Source: a virus | IMG/VR virus record: IMGVR_UViG_3300049489_000776 | Location: 1-55,910 of that record | Strand: one strand, 5' to 3' | Length of the DNA stretch: 55,910 nucleotides | Shown here: in pieces, positions 1 to 8,114 of the stretch | How the letters are laid out: every line of letters begins with the position of its first letter | Numbering within the stretch: the stretch's first letter is position 1 | Translations under genes and position numbers: made by a program | Notes under the pieces: generated by a model | The model's database searches: none | Told to the model about the DNA's origin: nothing | The model's input: only the letters and a program-made list of their open reading frames with translations

Positions 1-675
1 GGTGGCGGTAGCGCCTTGGGCGGCGGTGGCGGCGGCGGCGGGGCTGGTCAAATTATTCAAGCCTCTTTTCCTATCGTTCCTGGCGAAACTTTAACAGCGG
101 TTATCGGCGCGGCGGGCGCAGCAGGGGCAGATGCCGTTTCCGCAGTTGCAGGCGGTGATGGTGGGAATGGTGGATTTAGTTCTTTAACATCCACTGCAGG
201 TTTTGTATTGACTGCTCTCGGAGGCCAAGGCGGTTTTCATGGAAACCATTCTTCAGGTTCGGGGGGAGCTGGAGGAAACGGCGGAGGGTACGCATTAAAG
301 GGTACTGGAGGCCCTGCCGGAGCTCCTGGAGTGTCTGGTACATATAGTGGCAACTCAGGTGCTGGAGGTGGCGGCGGTAATGGCGGAGCTAGTAATGCCT
401 CTGGTTCAGGTTCAAATAGTTTGGTGTACCCGGCTGGGGGTTTAAATAATACTGGTACTAATAATAATGGTGCTGGAGGTGGCGGAGGGGCAGGTCTCGG
501 AAGTGGCGGTAATGGCGGCGGCACAAGTACGCCGGGGTTAGTTGCGCAATCTGGAACATCCCCGGCTGCCAATACTGGTTCTGGAGGCGGTGGGGGTGCT
601 GGACACTCTACCGGTCCAGGTAATTCAGGCGCTGGCGGCATGGGCAGCTCTGGTTACATTTTGGTTGAGTTTTAA
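1..675 (+). CDS. Glycine-rich tail-appendage protein, C-terminal part (5' end outside window)
   Basis: The frame is open at base 1 and reads GGGSALGGGG from the first codon, so the true start lies off the left edge; the in-frame TTG at 16 is not convincing. The protein is dominated by Gly-Gly-Gly-Gly blocks separated by Ala/Ser/Asn loops, with a short beta-like stretch (SFPIVPGETLTAVIGAAG) typical of phage glycine-rich receptor-binding or tail-appendage domains. It ends in GYILVEF. The truncated gene at 55373-55910 stops exactly where such a glycine block should begin, so the two are probably one gene. It resembles the complete protein at 54693-55352. Role in host attachment is inferred from family type and position. 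Confidence 0.75.
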   Translation, partial: GGGSALGGGGGGGGAGQIIQASFPIVPGETLTAVIGAAGAAGADAVSAVAGGDGGNGGFSSLTSTAGFVLTALGGQGGFHGNHSSGSGGAGGNGGGYALKGTGGPAGAPGVSGTYSGNSGAGGGGGNGGASNASGSGSNSLVYPAGGLNNTGTNNNGAGGGGGAGLGSGGNGGGTSTPGLVAQSGTSPAANTGSGGGGGAGHSTGPGNSGAGGMGSSGYILVEF

Positions 676-1077
676 ATGCCAAAATTTGGAAAAAAATCCC
701 TAGAACGTCTCGAAGAGCTGCACCCTGATTTGCAGCTTTTAATGAACGAGTTAATTAAAGAAATGGATGTTACTATTTTGTGCGGTTATAGAGGTAAGGA
801 TGAACAAAACTCTGCTTTTATAAATGGAAAGTCTAGGTTGCAGTTTCCACGAAGTAAACACAATACCACACCTAGTCAGGCCGTGGATATAGCTCCAATT
901 AGTCCTAAGACGAAAGGAATTGATTGGAATGATATTGCACTATTCTTAGAGATGTGTTCTAAGGTTGAAAAATTAGCGGATACTTTAAATATTAAAATTA
1001 GATTGGGCAGAGACTTTAGTTTTAAGGATTATGTTCATTTTGAACTGTCTGATAAGCATAAAAAGGGTAAATTTTGA
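676..1077 (+). CDS. M15-family peptidase, probable endolysin (L-alanyl-D-glutamate type)
   Basis: A 133-residue protein with the M15 zinc-peptidase signature: SKH at 60-62, AVD at 69-71 and YVHFEL at 119-124. This gives the expected ligands His62, Asp71 and His121. The N-terminal half (LEELHPDLQLLMNELIKE) matches the usual start of phage L-alanyl-D-glutamate peptidases that cut peptidoglycan cross-bridges at lysis. No signal peptide is visible, so release would need a holin; candidates are at 5936-6196 and 6226-6423. The ATG follows the previous stop directly and the 3' end overlaps the next gene by four bases. Activity is inferred from motifs. Confidence 0.88.
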   Translation: MPKFGKKSLERLEELHPDLQLLMNELIKEMDVTILCGYRGKDEQNSAFINGKSRLQFPRSKHNTTPSQAVDIAPISPKTKGIDWNDIALFLEMCSKVEKLADTLNIKIRLGRDFSFKDYVHFELSDKHKKGKF

Positions 1078-1715
1078 GACATTATGTATATAGACACATA
1101 AGATTAGATAAAAACACTCCTTTTTATGTTGGAAAAGGCGGTTATAAAGCTCGTGCAAATGAATGTTCTCAACGAAATTATTATTGGACTAATATTTATA
1201 AGAAGTATGGTCGAAGGGTTGAGATTCTAAAATATTTTAACACAAACGAAGAGGCTTATGCTTTTGAGCAAAAGTTAATCACGTTATATAAAAAATTAGG
1301 ATACTGCGAAGCCAATTTCTCTGATGGTGGGGCTGGTAGGACTGGATTTAAACAGCCCGACTATATTAAAAAAATTATAAGCGAAAAAAACTCAGGAAGT
1401 AATAATGGAATGTGGCGGAAATGCGGTAATTTAAATCCTAGCTATGGAAGTGGGTTCAAAGTACGGTGTCTTAATAATCAGAAAGAATATATTAGTGCTG
1501 AAGCTGCTCAAAACGATTTAAAAATTACAAATGTTATAAAGGTCGCTACGGGATTTAGAGAACACAGCTATGGATATTATTTTGAGTTGGTGGATGATAG
1601 GTTGAGATTAGAGGCTAGAGAGCGTAGAAAGCAGAGATATTTGGCTAATAAAAGAAAAAAGAAAACGGTCTTAATAGAGTTACTAGAAATTTATAAGATA
1701 GAGGAACTTAAATAA
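1074..1715 (+). CDS. GIY-YIG homing endonuclease with NUMOD-type DNA-binding repeats
   Basis: A 213-residue protein starting at a TTG that overlaps the preceding stop. The N-terminus carries a divergent GIY-YIG core (HYVYRHIRL followed by FYVGKGGYKAR). Next come NUMOD3-like GxxNPxYG motifs (SGSNNGMW and GNLNPSYGSG near residues 108-127) and a NUMOD1-like segment (KVRCLNNQKEYISAEAAQNDL). The C-terminus is Arg/Lys rich. Such proteins are free-standing homing endonucleases that copy themselves between phage genomes. It has no intron around it and sits between the endolysin and small structural genes. A second GIY-YIG gene lies at 42289-42993. Confidence 0.85.
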   Translation: MRHYVYRHIRLDKNTPFYVGKGGYKARANECSQRNYYWTNIYKKYGRRVEILKYFNTNEEAYAFEQKLITLYKKLGYCEANFSDGGAGRTGFKQPDYIKKIISEKNSGSNNGMWRKCGNLNPSYGSGFKVRCLNNQKEYISAEAAQNDLKITNVIKVATGFREHSYGYYFELVDDRLRLEARERRKQRYLANKRKKKTVLIELLEIYKIEELK

Positions 1716-1855
1716 TGGATAAGTCAAAAGTGGCTAAAGTCATGCGCGAGTTTAAGAAGAAAAAGCTTAAATCTAGCAGCGGGTCTAAGGTTAAGAGCAG
1801 GGCTCAAGCCGTTGCGATTGGGTTGTCAGAAGCTAAAAAAGGTAACAAGGAGTAA
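1715..1855 (+). CDS. Small basic protein, DUF6496-like
   Basis: A 46-residue ORF whose ATG overlaps the previous TAA by one base. The translation starts MDKSKVAKVMREFKKKKLK and ends with a segment rich in Ser, Lys and Ala (SRAQAVAIGLSEAKK). This pattern (KVMxEFKxGxLKSSSG...VxxRxQAIAIxLSEA) matches what I recall of the small phage family DUF6496. Its function is unknown. The basic charge suggests nucleic-acid contact, but nothing proves it. The homing endonuclease immediately upstream probably inserted between this gene and the lysin. Confidence 0.72.
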   Translation: MDKSKVAKVMREFKKKKLKSSSGSKVKSRAQAVAIGLSEAKKGNKE

Positions 1856-1861
1856 CGGGAC

Positions 1862-2212
1862 GTGAGCGTTGCAAATGATAATATAATACCAGGCGACCCG
1901 GTTAGTCTGTCTTCCGACTGGACTAGCGAGCCCGTATATATTTATCAAATTGTAGCGCTTGCTATTCAATTGGTTTTTACTGGGAGCCCTGTCGGTAACT
2001 TTACCTTGCAGTGTTCGAACGATGAATACTCTTCAAATTTAGCCCCACAAAACTGGACCACACTAGACGGCAGTGCTCAATCAATTACAGAGGCAGGCAA
2101 TCATACTTGGAATATTCAAGATGCAGGTTATAGGTGGATTAGAGTAGTTTATACAAGAACTTCTGGAAGCGGGAATTTAACTGTAGCTCGTTATAACGGA
2201 AAAGGGGTCTAA
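1862..2212 (+). CDS. Small beta-sandwich virion protein, paralogue of the 54343-54690 product
   Basis: A 116-residue protein with GTG start. It is predicted mostly beta-strand, with the pattern FTGSPVGNFTLQCSND, NWTTL, a Gly-Asn-His turn, then YRWIRVVYTRTSGSGNLTV. The 115-residue product at 54343-54690 has the same order (SPVG.LTVEARNSSDGNWYTL, GSHQIRI, YEIRVKYTATSGTGTAT), so the two are paralogues at opposite ends of the appendage block. The fold looks like a small phage tail or decoration beta-sandwich. It is followed two bases later by the next gene. The exact role is unknown. Confidence 0.78.
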   Translation: MSVANDNIIPGDPVSLSSDWTSEPVYIYQIVALAIQLVFTGSPVGNFTLQCSNDEYSSNLAPQNWTTLDGSAQSITEAGNHTWNIQDAGYRWIRVVYTRTSGSGNLTVARYNGKGV

Positions 2213-2213
2213 T

Positions 2214-2435
2214 ATGGCTTCAACTTTTATTAATTTGCCTGCAGCGTCTACTTCAGCAGGAACTGTACAACTCTTTGATATACCTTTTGATACGATTACG
2301 GCTACTTATCCTTCTGCTACCGAAGAAGTTTACGCTTCAAGAGTTGGTGGAATTTCTGGAGCAGTGCAGCAAACGGTTACTGTAACTTATACTGATGCAA
2401 CGAAAGCTCTAATTCTTAACGTAGTGAGGACTTAG
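2214..2435 (+). CDS. Small structural protein of unknown function
   Basis: A 73-residue protein rich in Thr, Ala and Val with alternating beta-strand character (GTVQLFDIPFDTITATYP, QQTVTVTYTDATKALILNVV). It begins at an ATG two bases after the preceding gene and its TAG overlaps the GTG of the large tail fibre gene. It has no recognisable motif. Its place between a beta-sandwich virion protein and the fibre suggests a minor appendage component, which is inference from context only. Confidence 0.65.
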   Translation: MASTFINLPAASTSAGTVQLFDIPFDTITATYPSATEEVYASRVGGISGAVQQTVTVTYTDATKALILNVVRT

Positions 2436-5287
2436 TGCCTTTTAAGTTTAACCCGATTCAGGGCTCTTTAGACTTAGTTAACGCCGCAAGTTTAGGTGAT
2501 GTTGTAGGGCCTGCAAGCGCAACCGACAATGCTATTGCACGTTTTGATACCACTACTGGAAAATTAATTCAAAATTCTGGAATTTTAATAGATGATTTAA
2601 ATAATGTTACCGGAATAAATGAGCTAAATACTGCAGCTAAGGTTGAAGTAGGAGACCCTGGACTGGAAACCGCCGGAATAGATATTGCCGGTACGGTGTA
2701 TGCAACTAAACTAAGAGTGAATGACATTGGAGGGACTCAGCCAGCTCAGCAAGTTATTCATAGACACTCTACAACACTTCCAGCAGCTTTAATTGGGGCG
2801 CGGGCCAATTCAGATACAAGTGCTCATGCTAATGTGGCAAATAATCAAGTACTTTTTAGAATAGTGCCTGCCGGGTATGCTGGTACAAATTATAAAGCCT
2901 TTGGCTATATAGACTTTTTGGCCTCGACTGGCACAATTAGTGACACGTCCGCACCAAGTCGTATGGAGTTTTACACAGTGCCTAATGGCTCTTTGGCTCC
3001 AACTCTTGCAATGACTATAGGCTCTAATCAGGTTGTGGCTTTTGCAAATTCTCCTACCGGAGTAAATCATTTAAGTTTAAGTAATATTGGCACAAACACG
3101 CACGCCCAAATAGACACTCACATTGCTGATACCTCTATTCATACTCCTTTTTCTATTACTTCTGCGATAAACGGGCAGACTTTAAGATATGATTCGGGAA
3201 TTTCAAAATGGATTAACAATTCTACAATTAAAAACACGGGAACAGTCGCTATAGACTCTACTGCGGCCATAACTAATCAACCATATTCATTTTTAATTGA
3301 CCATGCTGCGACTAACTTGGTAGTTAATCCTAGTTGGGAAGTTAACATTACGGACGGCTGGTCAGCCACCGGAACCAGTACAAACACTAGAGACACTACA
3401 GAAAAGTGGATTGGTACCGCCTCCCTTAAAATTGTATCCTCTGTTATAGATTCTGGAGTTGTTAGCAGTGCTATTTCAGTAACTCCGAACACTCAATATG
3501 TTTATTCATGTTACGTTAAAGGTGCAGTTGGCGGGGAGCGTTTTTACATTTCTATAGACCCCAACGTAAGTGCAACTGTGGACAGTAATAATCAGGGAGT
3601 TTTAGCTGCGCTTACTATTTTAGACTCAGTTAACACTGACTGGTCAAGGCTAACTTTAGCATGGACTTCTGGAGCTAGTGATACTAGTGTTCAGTTGTAT
3701 TTACGGTCTGACACTGCAACGGCTCAAACTGTCTATGTAGACGCTGTTCAATTTGAGGCGAAGATATTACCTACAGATGCAAATGAAGTTGTTATTGCGT
3801 CTTCTTATTTAGATGGCAGCATGGGCGTTGGTTACACGTGGAACGGGGTTGCCCACAACTCGACTAGCACTCGAACGGCGGGTGCTAAATTTTTGGCTCC
3901 ACTTTCTTCTACAGCTAATAGGGGAAATCTTGTAGTAAGAACTGATGGTACCATTGCTAGATTTTTGGCTGATGCAAAGGAAATCCAATCTGCCGACATT
4001 GGTATAGCTCGCGTAGAGCCCAATTTCCCTTTTACGTTTACTGGAAACATGAAGACTAATGTAAATTCGAGTGGTATCTTAGCAGGTATTATGAATATTC
4101 GTAATACGGCAAATGGTACAGCACTTCACGTTGACTCTGCTGCAACGACTGCAGAAGGGTTTATCATAAGTGCTGCAAGTATTACTTCAGGCAGTTGTAT
4201 GTCGGTTTTTGCACCGAGCGATTTGACGGCGATGGCCGCTGCGAATGGCCGTTTTTTTACATTTAGCGGGAAAGCACAGAACGCTGACATGTACTCTTGG
4301 TATGTGGATAGAATGACAATTGGCCAACTTGGTTTCGCCTATGATAAGAATATAAACGTCTTTGGTGGCGGCTCTATGACTACTACGGCTCGCGCTTTAG
4401 CTGGTACAGTCTCTGTTACGGCTGCAAACGTTACGGTTACTGGCACGGGCACTGCTTTTTTAACAGATTTTAAGCGTGGACAGGCTATTAGAATAAACAA
4501 TGGCGGAGCGACAACAATAATTCATACCATAGCCTCAATAGCAAGTAACACTTCTTTAACATTAACTGCAGCGTGGAGTGGGGTTACAAATGCAGCCAGA
4601 ACTTATGACAGTTTCACTGCTCAATACCGTCCACCAACTATTCATCTTGAGGGCAGTTATGCAAATCACGGAGCTTCTGGTTCAACTTCTGGCGATTTTA
4701 TGTATGGAATATATGCTTCTGGTGGAAACGGCCAGCTTCATGTGTTTAAATCTGCTGCTCGCGGAGTTGCGGTTACACCTACGGCAGACCATGTAGGGAA
4801 TGGTTTAGTTACAGCAAGACAAGTATCTACAACTGACGGTTTAATTTTTGGCACAACTACTGAAACGACAATGATTTCAGGATACACAGTTCCTGCTTAT
4901 GAATTAACTCCTGGCGGCTCATTTAGAATTTCTTTTATAGGCACGATGGTTATAGACAATTCGGTAAGAACTTTAACTTGGAGAGTTAAACTTGGTGGGA
5001 CTACAATATTAACAAGCACTGCGGTTCAGGCCGGAGCTGCTGGAACTATAATCTTCAGAGGAGTTATTGATATTTATGCTCTAACAAATACGACTCAAAG
5101 ATGTAGTCTAAGTATTGTTGGAAAGGACCAAGCGGCGGTTACACCTGGACTTACATATTCTGTAAATAATTATTCTGGAGTCGGTGCCGTAGATATGAGA
5201 CTAGACCAAGCGCTCACTGTTACCGCACAAGTAGATGCAATAGGGCAAGTTATAAATGTGACTGGCTACACAACTGAAATATTATAG
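2435..5287 (+). CDS. Large tail-fibre / receptor-binding protein
   Basis: A 950-residue protein starting at GTG. The first 15 residues (MPFKFNPIQGSLDLV) are a recurrent N-terminal anchor of phage fibres. Residues about 25-60 carry the fibre repeat DNAIARFDTTTGKLIQNSG. A galactose-binding or CBM-like jelly-roll module is visible around residues 290-445, from NLVVNPSWEV through a YVDAVQFEA end. A beta-rich module with VTGTGTAFLTDFKRG follows near residue 665, and the C-terminus is Gly/Thr rich. No pectate-lyase or peptidase motif and no auto-cleaving chaperone domain is evident. It probably binds host surface glycans. Confidence 0.8.
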   Translation: MPFKFNPIQGSLDLVNAASLGDVVGPASATDNAIARFDTTTGKLIQNSGILIDDLNNVTGINELNTAAKVEVGDPGLETAGIDIAGTVYATKLRVNDIGGTQPAQQVIHRHSTTLPAALIGARANSDTSAHANVANNQVLFRIVPAGYAGTNYKAFGYIDFLASTGTISDTSAPSRMEFYTVPNGSLAPTLAMTIGSNQVVAFANSPTGVNHLSLSNIGTNTHAQIDTHIADTSIHTPFSITSAINGQTLRYDSGISKWINNSTIKNTGTVAIDSTAAITNQPYSFLIDHAATNLVVNPSWEVNITDGWSATGTSTNTRDTTEKWIGTASLKIVSSVIDSGVVSSAISVTPNTQYVYSCYVKGAVGGERFYISIDPNVSATVDSNNQGVLAALTILDSVNTDWSRLTLAWTSGASDTSVQLYLRSDTATAQTVYVDAVQFEAKILPTDANEVVIASSYLDGSMGVGYTWNGVAHNSTSTRTAGAKFLAPLSSTANRGNLVVRTDGTIARFLADAKEIQSADIGIARVEPNFPFTFTGNMKTNVNSSGILAGIMNIRNTANGTALHVDSAATTAEGFIISAASITSGSCMSVFAPSDLTAMAAANGRFFTFSGKAQNADMYSWYVDRMTIGQLGFAYDKNINVFGGGSMTTTARALAGTVSVTAANVTVTGTGTAFLTDFKRGQAIRINNGGATTIIHTIASIASNTSLTLTAAWSGVTNAARTYDSFTAQYRPPTIHLEGSYANHGASGSTSGDFMYGIYASGGNGQLHVFKSAARGVAVTPTADHVGNGLVTARQVSTTDGLIFGTTTETTMISGYTVPAYELTPGGSFRISFIGTMVIDNSVRTLTWRVKLGGTTILTSTAVQAGAAGTIIFRGVIDIYALTNTTQRCSLSIVGKDQAAVTPGLTYSVNNYSGVGAVDMRLDQALTVTAQVDAIGQVINVTGYTTEIL

Positions 5288-5296
5288 GGAGTATTT

Positions 5297-5662
5297 ATGA
5301 ATTTAGATGAATTACAGGAAAGATTAGAAGGTAAGATAAGTGAGGGTCGAACTAATCCAATAGGCTATGGCGGCGGCGACTTAACTGGCATACCCTTAAT
5401 TGAGGCCGATGTTATGCGCTCTCCTTGTAGGGCACTTAGATGGGCCGCAGATAATTCTAATTATAGTTTTCAAACGTTTGTCGATTTGTCAGATGTAGAA
5501 GGTTGGCAGGGTATTCGGGTTTTCAATAAGGACGGCACGTTGCATCGAGAACTTAAAGTAAAAATGGGAGGCGGGGCTGATTCAGACCCCATGCGTACCA
5601 TCTATTTGAACAATAAGACTATTATCATGGAATTAGTAACAATGGTAGCGGAGGAATTATGA
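5297..5662 (+). CDS. Hypothetical protein downstream of the tail fibre
   Basis: A 121-residue protein starting at ATG with GGAG eight bases upstream. It has a charged helical N-terminus (MNLDELQERLEGKISEGR), a Gly-rich turn, then mixed alpha/beta sequence including ALRWAADNSN and LSDVEGWQGIRVFNKDGTL. I do not recognise a family. The stop overlaps the next ATG. Position suggests a fibre-associated or lysis-region gene, but no evidence separates these. Confidence 0.65.
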   Translation: MNLDELQERLEGKISEGRTNPIGYGGGDLTGIPLIEADVMRSPCRALRWAADNSNYSFQTFVDLSDVEGWQGIRVFNKDGTLHRELKVKMGGGADSDPMRTIYLNNKTIIMELVTMVAEEL

Positions 5663-5943
5663 GTAAGTGCCCTTTGTGTTATAGCGAGCTTAAAGTTTTT
5701 GTATTATCTTTTGGTTCAATAATGAATTTATGCGAAACTTGTGATTTGGAGTTAACGTCTTCTGAGTTATTAGAATTAAAGGCAGCTACCTATGATTCTA
5801 TAATTAAGCACTTGCTGGATAGCTCTGATGAACGTAGAAGAGAGCAGATACGAACTAAAATAGCACTTAAAAATATTAAAAAATGGGCTAAAGAGAATTT
5901 AAGCGCGGCTCATGTTGCGGAGTTAGAAGAGTTTTATGGCTGA
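5659..5943 (+). CDS. Small zinc-ribbon protein
   Basis: A 94-residue protein with two Cys pairs, CPLC at residues 4-7 and CETC near 26-29, which together make a classic zinc ribbon. A charged helical tail follows. It overlaps the preceding gene by four bases and the following one by eight, so it is translationally coupled in the lysis cluster. Zinc binding is inferred from the cysteine spacing. There is no family match, and both DNA and protein partners are possible. Confidence 0.7.
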   Translation: MSKCPLCYSELKVFVLSFGSIMNLCETCDLELTSSELLELKAATYDSIIKHLLDSSDERRREQIRTKIALKNIKKWAKENLSAAHVAELEEFYG

Positions 5944-6196
5944 TGATAAAAAAAGTACAACTTATAGAATTTTTGAAAAATTAGAGCAGACTGAATCTCA
6001 TTTAGCTGACATTAAAGTGACACTTGCAAAGCAGCACATGTCTCTAGCAGACCATATCCGTAGAACGGCGCTGCTAGAAGAAGAAATGAAACCCGTAGTT
6101 AAACACGTGGAGCAAGTAAGGGGAGCAGGTATGCTTCTTGGATTACTGGCACTGCTAGCTACTATTGCCTCAGTTTATTTAGTCTTTAAACCCTAA
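5936..6196 (+). CDS. Coiled-coil protein with C-terminal membrane anchor (holin-like candidate)
   Basis: An 86-residue protein with a charged helical N-terminal two-thirds (YRIFEKLEQTESHLADIKV and onward) and one hydrophobic C-terminal segment (GMLLGLLALLATIASVYLVF). This topology is shared by XhlA-type holin accessory proteins and by phage membrane proteins of the lysis cassette. It starts inside the previous gene. Its TAA is part of the first copy of the intergenic CTAACAAA motif. Holin function is possible but unproven. Confidence 0.68.
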   Translation: MADDKKSTTYRIFEKLEQTESHLADIKVTLAKQHMSLADHIRRTALLEEEMKPVVKHVEQVRGAGMLLGLLALLATIASVYLVFKP

Positions 6197-6206
6197 CAAA
6201 CGAACT
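6193..6206 (+). promoter_or_regulatory. Rightward intergenic motif, copy 1
   Basis: The sequence CTAACAAACGAACT includes the stop codon of the preceding gene and is followed by TATATATAGG before the next ribosome site. It is one of six similar copies found only between rightward genes (others near 33462, 37624, 39839, 42990 and 54274). A late-promoter or RNA-processing role is inferred. Confidence 0.45.
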
Positions 6207-6225
6207 TATATATAGGAGTGCGTTT

Positions 6226-6423
6226 ATGAGCATATTAATTGAAGTTTTGAAGCAGATTTTGAAGGCCGTTTTGGTCTCTTTGGTAACTGAGAAGTTTATC
6301 AAGGAAGTTATCGTTTACGCACTTGAGAAGTTAGTAGCTAAAACTGACAATGAAGTTGATGATGAGCTTGTCTCTATGGTTAAGAAGGCGTTACAGCCCG
6401 CACAACCGGAGCAGCCTAAGTAG
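6226..6423 (+). CDS. Small amphipathic protein, possible holin
   Basis: A 65-residue protein with a hydrophobic, amphipathic N-terminal half (MSILIEVLKQILKAVLVSLV) and an acidic then helical tail ending in Pro/Gln. I recall similar short phage proteins ending TDNxxDDxLVxxVKxAL near lysis genes, but I cannot assign them a proven function. The start has GGAG seven bases upstream, and the upstream gap holds the rightward motif. A holin or membrane accessory role is the leading guess. Confidence 0.65.
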   Translation: MSILIEVLKQILKAVLVSLVTEKFIKEVIVYALEKLVAKTDNEVDDELVSMVKKALQPAQPEQPK

Positions 6424-6448
6424 TTAGGTAATTTTAGGAAGGCCAAAA

Positions 6449-6916
6449 GTGAAACGGTCGTTTATTCTCCACGATTTAAAGCCATTTTCTATTAATGCCA
6501 CTTATTATGGTCAAGGGTTCGTAAAAACTGCTAAGGCTCGTGAGTGGGCTATGGAAGTTTTCCACAGATTAAGTACAGAAGAAAACGAACTAAAATTTAA
6601 AGAGTTAAGGGAAGCGTTTGACCCTAAATTGCACGGGTTTGCGGTGACTATGACTGCTTATTACCCAACTGCTCAATTTTATACTAAGCAGGGGATTATT
6701 TCTAATAAAGTTTTCGATTTGAGTAATACCGAAAAAGGTTTGCTGGATTTACTCTACTTACCTAAACACGCTCTTAGTCCTGCTCCCCTCGGTTGTCAGA
6801 ATCTTCAGCTTGATGATAAATTTGTAATAGACTTAATTTCACGAAAAAGACCAACAAAAGACGCATGCCCAAGAATAGAAGTAATACTGGAAGTAATACC
6901 GTTACATTTAGAGTAA
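6449..6916 (+). CDS. RusA-like Holliday junction resolvase
   Basis: A 155-residue protein starting at GTG (AGGAAGG upstream). It fits the RusA pattern: an N-terminal strand with KPFSINATYYG, a helix, FDLSNTEKGLLDLLY corresponding to the DxDNxxKxxxDAL block, then LQLDDKFVIDLISRKR and PRIEVILEV corresponding to the DD and beta-strand end of the family. RusA-type enzymes cut four-way junctions during replication or packaging. It is the last rightward gene before the convergent junction with the leftward block, 14 bases away. The assignment rests on pattern recognition, not a search. Confidence 0.6.
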   Translation: MKRSFILHDLKPFSINATYYGQGFVKTAKAREWAMEVFHRLSTEENELKFKELREAFDPKLHGFAVTMTAYYPTAQFYTKQGIISNKVFDLSNTEKGLLDLLYLPKHALSPAPLGCQNLQLDDKFVIDLISRKRPTKDACPRIEVILEVIPLHLE

Positions 6917-6930
6917 ATCTTAGAATTGCT

Positions 6931-7182
6931 TTACCCATGCTTTAGCCGCTTCTTAAACATTGCTTCGACTCCACCAAACGTGCCACTACAATCTGGACAC
7001 ATAAAGTGCCAAACACCGTCGTAGCGCTCAGGTATTTCAATGCCTATTTCTCGCTTATAATAATTTCCATAACTGTGCTCTCTATGCTCTTCAGGCACAA
7101 CTTTGTCTAGCAGGCAAGAAGAGCAGTGGGGACAATATATAGGGGCGTCTGCCTCTGTGGGCATTGGGTCTAGTTTTCCCAT
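6931..7182 (-). CDS. Small zinc-finger protein
   Basis: An 83-residue protein with CPHCSSC near residues 18-24 and CPDC near 59-62, enough for one zinc site. The middle is Tyr- and Glu-rich and the C-terminus is basic (FKKRLKHG). It is the last gene of the leftward polymerase operon and overlaps its upstream neighbour by 13 bases. Function is unknown; DNA or RNA binding is possible. Confidence 0.68.
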   Translation of the reverse strand: MGKLDPMPTEADAPIYCPHCSSCLLDKVVPEEHREHSYGNYYKREIGIEIPERYDGVWHFMCPDCSGTFGGVEAMFKKRLKHG

Positions 7183-7511
7183 GGCGCGTCCATTAAAATT
7201 GCAACTAAACTTCCAGTTTCAGCGTTTTTAGCTAGTGCTATAGGCCCGTGCTTTTCTATAAGCTCAAGCCAAGATTTAACCGTGCCCTTAGTCTCAAGTG
7301 TGTCTATGACCTTAAAACGGGCTAAAGCTTTCTTAGTAAGTCTGTCAAGTAGGCGATTCATTCGGTTTGCTTCTTCTTGAGTCATTAACTCGCCGTCTCC
7401 AAGCACATGCACTTTAATCTTGTCATATAGCAGGCGATGTGCTTCTTTATAAGCCTCAATGTCTTCGTACTTTACAGGTAAGCCTGAGGCTCTGCAGATT
7501 TGTAATTTCAT
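7170..7511 (-). CDS. Hypothetical early protein
   Basis: A 113-residue, mostly helical protein. It opens with MKLQICRASGLPVKYEDIEA and has Arg/Lys-rich helices in the middle (NRMNRLLDRLTKKALARFKV). It overlaps both neighbours by a few bases, as is usual in this operon. No family is recognised. Position directly after a PD-(D/E)XK nuclease in the polymerase operon suggests a DNA-metabolism accessory, by context only. Confidence 0.68.
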   Translation of the reverse strand: MKLQICRASGLPVKYEDIEAYKEAHRLLYDKIKVHVLGDGELMTQEEANRMNRLLDRLTKKALARFKVIDTLETKGTVKSWLELIEKHGPIALAKNAETGSLVAILMDAPWEN

Positions 7512-7981
7512 AAAATGTCCTCCAAGGGTATGCGTATTTTGTTAAGTAGCTCTCTTTTAACCAAGAAGCCTCTAGTAATATGCGCTTGATTTCTAATATT
7601 TATAAGCCACGGGTCTGGGTATAACTCGTTCAACTTATCCACTAAAGAAGAGGTTTTATATACAAAAAATTCCATAGTTATAGGAAACCAATATACATAG
7701 TAATCTGTGCCCTTTTTTAGCGCTTGAAAGGCCCCACCAGGTTCTTCATTATAGCTAAATTTTTCAGCAAACAGATTCGGAGTCTTGGTTGGGTCGTAGG
7801 AATCTGTTTTTAATTCAATAGTCTTTCCATTCTTAAGTATCTTAAAGTCTGCAACGTAACCATCTAACTGTTCTACTTTATCTTTAAATAGTTCAAAGAA
7901 CTCATTTTCGGCTTTTTTACCAATCTTTAGACTTTTTTGGAAGTTGTGTACTTTCGCTGACATTTTCTGGCTCCTTTTCAA
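7508..7981 (-). CDS. PD-(D/E)XK nuclease-like protein
   Basis: A 157-residue protein. The stretch YVADFKILKNGKTIELKTDS carries the nuclease signature D-(x10)-E-x-K, preceded by a helix with a conserved-looking Glu (GKKAENEFFELF). Phage enzymes of this kind include Holliday resolvase-like and endonuclease I-like proteins. An internal ATG at 7963 (MSAKVHNF) could be the real start and would reduce the 65-base overlap with the upstream gene. The substrate is unknown. The operon also encodes the DNA polymerase, which supports a DNA-processing role. Confidence 0.62.
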   Translation of the reverse strand: MKRSQKMSAKVHNFQKSLKIGKKAENEFFELFKDKVEQLDGYVADFKILKNGKTIELKTDSYDPTKTPNLFAEKFSYNEEPGGAFQALKKGTDYYVYWFPITMEFFVYKTSSLVDKLNELYPDPWLINIRNQAHITRGFLVKRELLNKIRIPLEDIL

Positions 7982-8114
7982 GGGTTATTACATTGTACAT
8001 TTTTAAAATTCCTAAAGCTTTCTTAGCTACCTTATGACACTTACTATTAGTCATGAGGGGCAGCTCTTCGCGCATTATTCTGAAGAGTATATCTAGTGCT
8101 TTACTCTCAGTCAT
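7917..8114 (-). CDS. Small hypothetical protein overlapping the nuclease gene
   Basis: A 65-residue helical protein (MTESKALDILFRIMREELPL at the start, Lys-rich centre). Its ATG overlaps the upstream stop and its 3' end overlaps the nuclease gene by 47-65 bases depending on that gene's start. The long overlap makes the C-terminus less certain. No motif is seen. Confidence 0.55.
   Translation of the reverse strand: MTESKALDILFRIMREELPLMTNSKCHKVAKKALGILKMYNVITLEKEPENVSESTQLPKKSKDW

Noticed and set aside
237-641. 134-codon antisense frame rich in proline
   Set aside because: It is the complement of the glycine codons of the appendage gene; Pro-rich shadow frames are expected opposite Gly-rich genes.
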